Shown piece by piece: positions 48,841 through 60,615 of a stretch of DNA of 64,000 nucleotides (the first letter of the stretch is position 1; every line of letters begins with the position of its first letter). The stretch comes from Strongylocentrotus purpuratus. Its lineage: Eukaryota > Echinodermata > Echinoidea > Camarodonta > Strongylocentrotidae. The notes under the pieces were generated by a model. It saw nothing but the letters and a program-made list of their open reading frames with translations. It did no database searches and was not told the DNA's origin. A program made the translations under genes and the position numbers. The stretch is taken from assembly GCF_000002235.5 (NCBI RefSeq), contig NW_022145610.1, forward strand, positions 31,924,306 through 31,988,305, read 5' to 3'.

Positions 48841-51745
48841 CAAAGCCATGTCCATTTAAAAACTGCATTCAAGAGCCTCTTATTGCTAGGTTTACAACGT
48901 TGTTTTACATTTGCAATTATAATTTCCTAGTTTTATTCACTCTCTACAGTCCCGTACTATCCCTTTTTCAGTCTGTAAACAACTTTGCAACACGAAAACA
49001 ATGATGAACAGGGTTTTACTTCTCGTATAAATTTATTAGAAGTGCCCTATGTCATTTTGCACGAAGTGATACAAAGGGCCTTTCAAATTTAAGTCTATTG
49101 AAAGCATTCCCCCACCTAGCCTGTATGACCGAGCAGAATCATTTAGTGCTCAACAATAAAAATCCACAGTCTTGGCTAAAGAGGTCCATTATTTGTTTGT
49201 TTATTTAGTTATTTTATTTAATTGACATTGTACAGTACTATTAAATATCAGGTATATTGGATGCTCTGTTTTAAATACAGTCAAGATTGCCGAGCAATGA
49301 ATTACATCCTGCTTCTTGTCCTCAAACCATATCTTTCTGGTTTTTAAAACGGTATCATTTGAATTTCCATTTCCAAGCATTATTTTGAACTGTCCCGAAA
49401 TTGTTTTCCTTTCTTGAAATCAGACTACAGCCCCAGTCTAAAGTGCTTGTCCTCCCAGACAAGGACAAAGAGCCTCTTCGGTAGGTTTAGGGACAATGCA
49501 TCAAAATAACGCGGTCATTGTTGCAATGTCAGGAATGCTATTATTACCTCCTCTTTGGTAATCCTCGCATTTGACCAAACAAAAGTCACTCAATGAAGGG
49601 AGGGTCAGGTTTGTTTTCAATTCACTAATATTATTGATGCCATGTCAGAAAGAGCTGAGTAGTTTGTTACGTAACTATTCAAAAATTGCAGGTGCAAGCT
49701 ATTGAAAACAGAATCGAATAGCCAAGCTTCCCTATTCATTGGTGCCCTGTTATAGAATTCGTAGCATATACTGAATTGAATAGACCCGTGTTCTATTCAT
49801 TATACTATGTGAGGGCAGTGGCCTCTTGTCATATCACTTTAAGTTTAAGTCAGCAGTTTGCAAATTAAATGAAATAAACATAAAACCTCACTATTATATC
49901 AGTAATATCAGTAACTGAAAGAAAAAAAATACGGGCAATCTTGACAACATCGGACTACAAAAATGATGATAATAATGCATCCCGAAAGCGTCAAATCAGT
50001 AAATCGGCACATTTTGTAAAGTCATTAGCATGCAGAAAGTGTTAACAACAAAAAGCGAACCAGTTATCACGGTGAGGCAAAATGGTCTTGTGGATAAAAG
50101 TGATCACTTCACAATGCAATGTACTCGGTTCGAGTCTCAGTTTCTCCTTTATATAAACCCATGTTATTTTTTTTTCTTCACTCCATAATATTGACTTGTC
50201 ATCTCTTTTTTAAAGGGGACACCCCCCCCCTCAACAAAGAAAAAATAGCATGTAATACTCTTTCTTTAACAAGCGACTCTCTGAATTAGTCAGAAAACAT
50301 CTTTTGCTACATCTACAACAATTAGTGTAAGTATGAAGAATACATGAAGATTAGCAATGTGACACTTTAGTCTAGTGGGTAGGCAATCGTCTGATAACTG
50401 GAAGGTATCGGGTTCGACCCCCAGCTGTTGCGTTTTTTTCTTTTGCTACATCTACAACAATAAGTATAAGTATGAAAAAAAAACATGGAGATTAGCAATG
50501 TGACACTTTAGTCTAGTGGGTAGGCAATCGCCTGGTAACTGGAAGGTATCGGGTTCGACCCCCAGCTGTTGCGTTTTTTTCTTTTGCTACATCTACAACA
50601 ATAAGTATAAGTATGAAAAAAAAAACATGGAGATTAGCAATGTGACACTTTAGTCTAGTGGGTAGGCAATCGCCTGGTAACTGGAAGGTATCGGGTTCGA
50701 CACCCAGCTGTTGCTTTTTTTTTAATCTTTGAAAAAGAAAAACTGATGTCAAACCCATTTTGATCTCACTCAAAGTCCATATTTATTGCTATTCTCTTAA
50801 TTGATCTATACAATGAGCTTGCAATTAACTTGTAAGCAAGGTAAAGTATTATATTTACGAAGTACAAGAAGGACAGGAATCCTGTTTTATCTATTTATCA
50901 AACATTATTACATTCAATACTTTTTCAGTCCCAATGAGAGAGAGAGAGAGAGAGAAGAGAAAGAGAGCCAGAAAGAGACAAGTGAAGAGAACCCAATACA
51001 CCTCATCAGTGTAATAAAGTCTGATGATCTTAATCTACATACTTACTTCAAATATTTTGCCGGGCAGATATTATTATTTATAAAAACAAACCAATTTTGG
51101 AGTTTTATAATAAATATTATTGTTGTTGTTGTTGTTGATGTAAAACAATGAGAAAATAGGGACCTTTTGCGGGGGGGGGGGGGAGCAATGTAGAAAAAAA
51201 CTACAGGGGAGCCTTGGGATTTTTATTTGGGGGGGGGGGGTGGGTATCGGCGCGGATTCAGGATTTCTTAGGGGGGCCCAAACTTGAAATCAATTTGAAA
51301 TTTAATGTGCTGAAATAAAAAAAAATCGTGCCGGCCGATATTTCACTCAGTGGTAGAGGGGGAAGGGGGAGGGGGGGGGGGGGGGGGTAGAGAGCACTAT
51401 TTTTTGTTTGGCCCTCGAAAATTTGAAAAATCACCCCCCCCCCCCCACATTAATCGCCAGGGGGGTCCCATCTCGACAGCTAGCTGGCAATCGACAGCTA
51501 GCTGGCAATCGACAGCTAGCTGGCAATCGACAGCTAGCTGGCAATCGACAGCTAGCTGGCAATCGACAGCTAGCTGGCAATCGACAGCTAGCTGGCAATC
51601 GACAGCTAGCTGGCAATCGACAGCTAGCTGGCAATCGACAGCTAGCTGGCAATCGACAGCTAGCTGGCAATCGACAGCTAGCTGGCAATCGACAGCTAGC
51701 TGGCAATCGACAGCGTAGCCTGGCGGCGGTAGTAGCGGGTAGCCC
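48841..51745. repeat. Macrosatellite unit 13
   Basis: 2905 bp. tRNA-like triplet 50359-50714; minisatellite 51474-51707 (13 units). The tail has an extra TAG (GGCGGTAGTAGCGGG). Confidence 0.95.
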
Positions 51746-53835
51746 CAAAGCCATGTCCATTTAAAAACTGCATTCAAGAGCCTCTTATTGCTAGGTTTAC
51801 AACGTTGTTTTACATTTGCAATTATAATTTCCTAGTTTTATTCACTCTCTACAGTCCCGTACTATCCCTTTTTCAGTCTGTAAACAACTTTGCAACACGA
51901 AAACAATGATGAACAGGGTTTTACTTCTCGTATAAATTTATTAGAAGTGCCCTATGTCATTTTGCACGAAGTGATACAAAGGGCCTTTCAAATTTAAGTC
52001 TATTGAAAGCATTCCCCCACCTAGCCTGTATGACCGAGCAGAATCATTTAGTGCTCAACAATAAAAATCCACAGTCTTGGCTAAAGAGGTCCATTATTTG
52101 TTTGTTTATTTAGTTATTTTATTTAATTGACATTGTACAGTACTATTAAATATCAGGTATATTGGATGCTCTGTTTTAAATACAGTCAAGATTGCCGAGC
52201 AATGAATTACATCCTGCTTCTTGTCCTCAAACCATATCTTTCTGGTTTTTAAAACGGTATCATTTGAATTTCCATTTCCAAGCATTATTTTGAACTGTCC
52301 CGAAATTGTTTTCCTTTCTTGAAATCAGACTACAGCCCCAGTCTAAAGTGCTTGTCCTCCCAGACAAGGACAAAGAGCCTCTTCGGTAGGTTTAGGGACA
52401 ATGCATCAAAATAACGCGGTCATTGTTGCAATGTCAGGAATGCTATTATTACCTCCTCTTTGGTAATCCTCGCATTTGACCAAACAAAAGTCACTCAATG
52501 AAGGGAGGGTCAGGTTTGTTTTCAATTCACTAATATTATTGATGCCATGTCAGAAAGAGCTGAGTAGTTTGTTACGTAACTATTCAAAAATTGCAGGTGC
52601 AAGCTATTGAAAACAGAATCGAATAGCCAAGCTTCCCTATTCATTGGTGCCCTGTTATAGAATTCGTAGCATATACTGAATTGAATAGACCCGTGTTCTA
52701 TTCATTATACTATGTGAGGGCAGTGGCCTCTTGTCATATCACTTTAAGTTTAAGTCAGCAGTTTGCAAATTAAATGAAATAAACATAAAACCTCACTATT
52801 ATATCAGTAATATCAGTAACTGAAAGAAAAAAAATACGGGCAATCTTGACAACATCGGACTACAAAAATGATGATAATAATGCATCCCGAAAGCGTCAAA
52901 TCAGTAAATCGGCACATTTTGTAAAGTCATTAGCATGCAGAAAGTGTTAACAACAAAAAGCGAACCAGTTATCACGGTGAGGCAAAATGGTCTTGTGGAT
53001 AAAAGTGATCACTTCACAATGCAATGTACTCGGTTCGAGTCTCAGTTTCTCCTTTATATAAACCCATGTTATTTTTTTTCTTCACTCCATAATATTGACT
53101 TGTCATCTCTTTTTTAAAGGGGACACCCCCCCCCTCAACAAAGAAAAAATAGCATGTAATACTCTTTCTTTAACAAGCGACTCTCTGAATTAGTCAGAAA
53201 ACATCTTTTGCTACATCTACAACAATTAGTGTAAGTATGAAGAATACATGAAGATTAGCAATGTGACACTTTAGTCTAGTGGGTAGGCAATCGTCTGATA
53301 ACTGGAAGGTATCGGGTTCGACCCCCAGCTGTTGCGTTTTTTTCTTTTGCTACATCTACAACAATAAGTATAAGTATGAAAAAAAAACATGGAGATTAGC
53401 AATGTGACACTTTAGTCTAGTGGGTAGGCAATCGCCTGGTAACTGGAAGGTATCGGGTTCGACCCCCAGCTGTTGCGTTTTTTTCTTTTGCTACATCTAC
53501 AACAATAAGTATAAGTATGAAAAAAAAAACATGGAGATTAGCAATGTGACACTTTAGTCTAGTGGGTAGGCAATCGCCTGGTAACTGGAAGGTATCGGGT
53601 TCGACACCCAGCTGTTGCTTTTTTTTAATCTTTGAAAAAGAAAAACTGATGTCAAACCCATTTTGATCTCACTCAAAGTCCATATTTATTGCTATTCTCT
53701 TAATTGATCTATACAATGAGCTTGCAATTAACTTGTAAGCAAGGTAAAGTATTATATTTACGAAGTACAAGAAGGACAGGAATCCTGTTTTATCTATTTA
53801 TCAAACATTATTACATTCAATACTTTTTCAGTCCC

Positions 53836-53873
<38 letters not shown>

Positions 53874-54728
53874 CCAGAAAGAGACAAGTGAAGAGAACCC
53901 AATACACCTCATCAGTGTAATAAAGTCTGATGATCTTAATCTACATACTTACTTCAAATATTTTGCCGGGCAGATATTATTATTTATAAAAACAAACCAA
54001 TTTTGGAGTTTTATAATAAATATTATTGTTGTTGTTGTTGTTGATGTAAAACAATGAGAAAATAGGGACCTTTTGCGGGGGGGGGGGGGGGAGCAATGTA
54101 GAAAAAAACTACAGGGGAGCCTTGGGATTTTTATTTGGGGGGGGGGGGGTGGGTATCGGCGCGGATTCAGGATTTCTTAGGGGGGCCCAAACTTGAAATC
54201 AATTTGAAATTTAATGTGCTGAAATAAAAAAAAATCGTGCCGGCCGATATTTCACTCAGTGGTAGAGGGGGAAGGGGGAGGGGGGGGGGGGGGGTAGAGA
54301 GCACTATTTTTTGTTTGGCCCTCGAAAATTTGAAAAATCACCCCCCCCCCCCCACATTAATCGCCAGGGGGGTCTCCATAGCTGGCAATCGACAGCTAGC
54401 TGGCAATCGACAGCTAGCTGGCAATCGACAGCTAGCTGGCAATCGACAGCTAGCTGGCAATCGACAGCTAGCTGGCAATCGACAGCTAGCTGGCAATCGA
54501 CAGCTAGCTGGCAATCGACAGCTAGCTGGCAATCGACAGCTAGCTGGCAATCGACAGCTAGCTGGCAATCGACAGCTAGCTGGCAATCGACAGCTAGCTG
54601 GCAATCGACAGCTAGCTGGCAATCGACAGCTAGCTGGCAATCGACAGCTAGCTGGCAATCGACAGCTAGCTGGCAATCGACAGCTAGCTGGCAATACAGC
54701 GTAGCCTGGCGGCGGTAGCGGGTAGCCC
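51746..54728. repeat. Macrosatellite unit 14
   Basis: 2983 bp. tRNA-like triplet 53263-53618; minisatellite 54390-54695 (17 units) with an altered entry (GTCTCCATAGCTGG) and exit (GCAATACAGCG). Pure (GA)n tract as in unit 5. Confidence 0.95.
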
Positions 54729-57718
54729 CAAAGCCATGTCCATTTAAAAACTGCATTCAAGAGCCTCTTATTGCTAGGTTTACAACGTTGTTTTACATTT
54801 GCAATTATAATTTCCTAGTTTTATTCACTCTCTACAGTCCCGTACTATCCCTTTTTCAGTCTGTAAACAACTTTGCAACACGAAAACAATGATGAACAGG
54901 GTTTTACTTCTCGTATAAATTTATTAGAAGTGCCCTATGTCATTTTGCACGAAGTGATACAAAGGGCCTTTCAAATTTAAGTCTATTGAAAGCATTCCCC
55001 CACCTAGCCTGTATGACCGAGCAGAATCATTTAGTGCTCAACAATAAAAATCCACAGTCTTGGCTAAAGAGGTCCATTATTTGTTTGTTTATTTAGTTAT
55101 TTTATTTAATTGACATTGTACAGTACTATTAAATATCAGGTATATTGGATGCTCTGTTTTAAATACAGTCAAGATTGCCGAGCAATGAATTACATCCTGC
55201 TTCTTGTCCTCAAACCATATCTTTCTGGTTTTTAAAACGGTATCATTTGAATTTCCATTTCCAAGCATTATTTTGAACTGTCCCGAAATTGTTTTCCTTT
55301 CTTGAAATCAGACTACAGCCCCAGTCTAAAGTGCTTGTCCTCCCAGACAAGGACAAAGAGCCTCTTCGGTAGGTTTAGGGACAATGCATCAAAATAACGC
55401 GGTCATTGTTGCAATGTCAGGAATGCTATTATTACCTCCTCTTTGGTAATCCTCGCATTTGACCAAACAAAAGTCACTCAATGAAGGGAGGGTCAGGTTT
55501 GTTTTCAATTCACTAATATTATTGATGCCATGTCAGAAAGAGCTGAGTAGTTTGTTACGTAACTATTCAAAAATTGCAGGTGCAAGCTATTGAAAACAGA
55601 ATCGAATAGCCAAGCTTCCCTATTCATTGGTGCCCTGTTATAGAATTCGTAGCATATACTGAATTGAATAGACCCGTGTTCTATTCATTATACTATGTGA
55701 GGGCAGTGGCCTCTTGTCATATCACTTTAAGTTTAAGTCAGCAGTTTGCAAATTAAATGAAATAAACATAAAACCTCACTATTATATCAGTAATATCAGT
55801 AACTGAAAGAAAAAAAATACGGGCAATCTTGACAACATCGGACTACAAAAATGATGATAATAATGCATCCCGAAAGCGTCAAATCAGTAAATCGGCACAT
55901 TTTGTAAAGTCATTAGCATGCAGAAAGTGTTAACAACAAAAAGCGAACCAGTTATCACGGTGAGGCAAAATGGTCTTGTGGATAAAAGTGATCACTTCAC
56001 AATGCAATGTACTCGGTTCGAGTCTCAGTTTCTCCTTTATATAAACCCATGTTATTTTTTTTTCTTCACTCCATAATATTGACTTGTCATCTCTTTTTTA
56101 AAGGGGACACCCCCCCCCTCAACAAAGAAAAAATAGCATGTAATACTCTTTCTTTAACAAGCGACTCTCTGAATTAGTCAGAAAACATCTTTTGCTACAT
56201 CTACAACAATTAGTGTAAGTATGAAGAATACATGAAGATTAGCAATGTGACACTTTAGTCTAGTGGGTAGGCAATCGTCTGATAACTGGAAGGTATCGGG
56301 TTCGACCCCCAGCTGTTGCGTTTTTTTCTTTTGCTACATCTACAACAATAAGTATAAGTATGAAAAAAAAAACATGGAGATTAGCAATGTGACACTTTAG
56401 TCTAGTGGGTAGGCAATCGCCTGGTAACTGGAAGGTATCGGGTTCGACCCCCAGCTGTTGCGTTTTTTTCTTTTGCTACATCTACAACAATAAGTATAAG
56501 TATGAAAAAAAAAACATGGAGATTAGCAATGTGACACTTTAGTCTAGTGGGTAGGCAATCGCCTGGTAACTGGAAGGTATCGGGTTCGACACCCAGCTGT
56601 TGCTTTTTTTTTAATCTTTGAAAAAGAAAAACTGATGTCAAACCCATTTTGATCTCACTCAAAGTCCATATTTATTGCTATTCTCTTAATTGATCTATAC
56701 AATGAGCTTGCAATTAACTTGTAAGCAAGGTAAAGTATTATATTTACGAAGTACAAGAAGGACAGGAATCCTGTTTTATCTATTTATCAAACATTATTAC
56801 ATTCAATACTTTTTCAGTCCCAATGAGAGAGAGAGAGAGAGAAAGAGAAAGAGAGCCAGAAAGAGACAAGTGAAGAGAACCCAATACACCTCATCAGTGT
56901 AATAAAGTCTGATGATCTTAATCTACATACTTACTTCAAATATTTTGCCGGGCAGATATTATTATTTATAAAAACAAACCAATTTGGAGTTTTATAATAA
57001 ATATTATTGTTGTTGTTGTTGTTGATGTAAAACAATGAGAAAATAGGGACCTTTTGCGGGGGGGGGGGGGAGCAATGTAGAAAAAAACTACAGGGGAGCC
57101 TTGGGATTTTTATTTGGGGGGGGGGGTGGGTATCGGCGCGGATTCAGGATTTCTTAGGGGGGCCCAAACTTGAAATCAATTTGAAATTTAATGTGCTGAA
57201 ATAAAAAAAAATCGTGCCGGCCGATATTTCACTCAGTGGTAGAGGGGGAAGGGGGAGGGGGGGGGGGGGGGTAGAGAGCACTATTTTTGTTTGGCCCTCG
57301 AAAATTTGAAAAATCACCCCCCCCCCCCCCACATTAATCGCCAGGGGTATCTCGACAGCTAGTGGCAATCGACAGCTAGCTGGCAATCGACAGCTAGCTG
57401 GCAATCGACAGCTGGCCAATCGACAGCTAGCTGGCAATCGACAGCTAGCTGGCAATCGACAGCTAGCTGGCAATCGACAGCTAGCTGGCATCGACAGCTA
57501 GTGGCAATCGACAGCTAGCTGGCAATCGACAGCTAGCTGGCAATCGACAGCTAGCTGGCAATCGACAGCTAGCTGGCAATCGACAGCTAGCTGGCAATCG
57601 ACAGCTAGCTGGCAATCGACAGCTAGCTGGCAATCGACAGCTAGCTGGCAATCGACAGCTAGCTGGCAATCGACAGTAGCTGGCAATAGCGTAGCCTGGC
57701 GGCGGTAGCGGGTAGCCC
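54729..57718. repeat. Macrosatellite unit 15
   Basis: 2990 bp. tRNA-like triplet 56247-56603. Clean to about 56980, then single-base losses begin (CCAATTTGGAG for CCAATTTTGGAG). The minisatellite 57353-57687 has several damaged units (CTAGTGGC, CTGGCCAAT, GGCATCG). Confidence 0.92.
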
Positions 57719-60615
57719 CAAAGCCATGTCCATTAAAAACTGCATTCAAGAGCCTCTTATTGCTAGGTTTACAACGTTGTTTTACATTTGCAATTATAAT
57801 TTCCTAGTTTTATTCACTCTCTACAGTCCCGTACTATCCCTTTTCAGTCTGTAAACAACTTTGCAACACGAAAACAATGATGAACAGGGTTTTACTTCTC
57901 GTATAAATTATTAGAAGTGCCCTATGTCATTTTGCACGAAGTGATACAAAGGGCCTTTCAAATTTAAGTCTATTGAAAGCATTTCCCCACCTAGCCTGTA
58001 TGACCGAGCAGAATCATTTAGTGCTCAACAATAAAAATCCACAGTCTTGGCTAAAGAGGTCCATTATTTGTTTGTTTATTTAGTTATTTTATTTAATTGA
58101 CATTGTACAGTACTATTAAATATCAGGTATATTGGATGCTCTGTTTTAAATACAGTCAAGATTGCCGAGCAATGAATTACATCCTGCTTCTTGTCCTCAA
58201 ACCATATCTTTCTGGTTTTAAAAACGGTATCATTTGAATTTCCATTTCCAAGCATTATTTGAACTGTCCCGAAATGTTTTCCTTTCTTGAAATCAGACTA
58301 CAGCCCCAGTCTAAAGTGCTTGTCCTCCCAGACAAGGACAAAGAGCCTCTTCGGTAGGTTTAGGGACAATGCATCAAAATAACGCGGTCATTGTTGCAAT
58401 GTCAGGAATGCTATTATTACCTCCTCTTTGGTAATCCTCGCATTGACCAAACAAAAGTCACTCAATGAAGGGAGGGTCAGTTTGTTTTCAATTCACTAAT
58501 ATTATTGATGCCATGTCAGAAAGAGCTGAGTAGTTTGTTACGTAACTATTCAAAAATTGCAGGTGCAAGCTATTGAAAACAGAATCGAATAGCCAAGCTT
58601 CCCTATTCATTGGTGCCCTGTTATAGAATTCGTAGCATATACTGAATTGAATAGACCGTGTTCTATTCATTATACTATGTGAGGGCAGTGGCCTCTTGTC
58701 ATATCACTTTAAGTTTAAGTCAGCAGTTTGCAAATTAAATGAAATAAACATAAAACCTCACTATTATATCAGTAATATCAGTAACTGAAAGAAAAAAAAT
58801 ACGGGCAATCTTGACAACATCGGACTACAAAAATGATGATAATAATGCATCCGAAAGCGTCAAATCAGTAAATCGGCACATTTTGTAAAGTCATTAGCAT
58901 GCAGAAAGTGTTAACAACAAAAAAGCGAACCAGTTATCACGGTGAGGCAAAATGGTCTTGTGGATAAAAGTGATCACTTCACAATGCAATGTACTCGGTT
59001 CGAGTCTCAGTTTCTCCTTTATATAAACCCATGTTATTTTTTTTCTTCACTCCATAATATTGACTTGTCATCTCTTTTTTAAAGGGGACACCCCCCCCCT
59101 CAACAAAGAAAAAATAGCATGTAATACTCTTCTTTAACAAGCGACTCTCTGAATTAGTCAGAAAACATCTTTTGCTACATCTACAACAATTAGTGTAAGT
59201 ATGAAGAATACATGAAGATTAGCAATGTGACACTTTAGTCTAGTGGGTAGGCAATCGTCTGATAACTGGAAGGTATCGGGTTCGACCCCAGCTGTTGCGT
59301 TTTTTTCTTTTGCTACATCTACAACAATAAGTATAAGTATGAAAAAAAAACAGGAGATTAGCAATGTGACACTTTAGTCTAGTGGGTAGGCAATCGCCTG
59401 GTAACTGGAAGGTATCGGGTTCGACCCCCAGCTGTTGCGTTTTTTTCTTTTGCTACATCTACAACAATAAGTATAAGTATGAAAAAAAAAACATGGAGAT
59501 TAGCAATGTGACACTTTAGTCTAGTGGGTAGGCAATCGCCTGGTAACTGGAAGGTATCGGGTTCGACACCCAGCTGTTGCTTTTTTTTAATCTTTGAAAA
59601 AGAAAAACTGATGTCAAACCCATTTTGATCTCACTCAAAGTCCATATTTATTGCTATTCTCTTAATTGATCTATACAATGAGCTTGCAATTAACTTGTAA
59701 GCAAGGTAAAGTATTATATTTACGAAGTACAAGAAGGACAGGAATCCTGTTTTATCTATTTATCAAAAATTATTACATTCAATACTTTTTCAGTCCCAAT
59801 GAGAGAGAGAGAGAGAGAAAGAGAGAAAGAGAGCCAGAAAGAGACAAGTGAAGAGAACCCAATACACCTCATCAGTGTAATAAAGTCTGATGATCTTAAT
59901 CTACATACTTACTTCAAAATTTTGCCGGGCAGATATTATTATTTATAAAAACAAACCAATTTTGGAGTTTTATAATAAATATATTGTTGTTGTTGTGTTG
60001 ATGTAAAACAATGAGAAAATAGGGACCTTTTGCGGGGGGGGGGGGGAGCAATGTAGAAAAAAACTACAGGGGAGCCTTGGGATTTTTATTTGGGGGGGGG
60101 GGTGGGTATCGGCGCGGATTCAGGATTTCTTAGGGGGGCCCAAACTTGAAATCAATTTGAAATTTAATGTGCTGAAATAAAAAAAAATCGTGCCGGCCGA
60201 TATTTCACTCAGTGGTAGAGGGGGAAGGGGGAGGGGGGGGGGGGGGTAGAGAGCACTATTTTTTGTTTGGCCCTCGAAAATTTGAAAAATCACCCCCCCC
60301 CCCCCCACATTAATCGCCAGGGGGGTCCCATCTCGACAGCTAGCTGGCAATCGACAGGAGCTGGCAACGACAGCTAGCTGGCAATCGACAGCTAGCTGGC
60401 AATCGACAGCTAGCTGGCAATCGACAGCTAGCTGGCAATCGACAGCTAGCTGGCAATCGACAGCTAGCTGGCAATCGACAGCTAGCTGGCAATCGACAGC
60501 TAGCTGGCAATCGACAGCTAGCTGGCAATCGACAGCTAGCTGGCAATCGACAGCTAGCTGGCAATCGACAGCTAGCGCAATCGACAGCGTAGCTGGCGGC
60601 GGTAGCGGGTAGCCC
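57719..60615. repeat. Macrosatellite unit 16, indel-rich
   Basis: 2897 bp. tRNA-like triplet 59227-59580; minisatellite 60334-60581. Many single-base deletions against units 1-14, e.g. CCATTAAAAAC (57731), CATTGACC (58441), ATAGACCGTG (58653), CATCCGAAAG (58849), CGACCCCAGC (59283). Confidence 0.92.
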
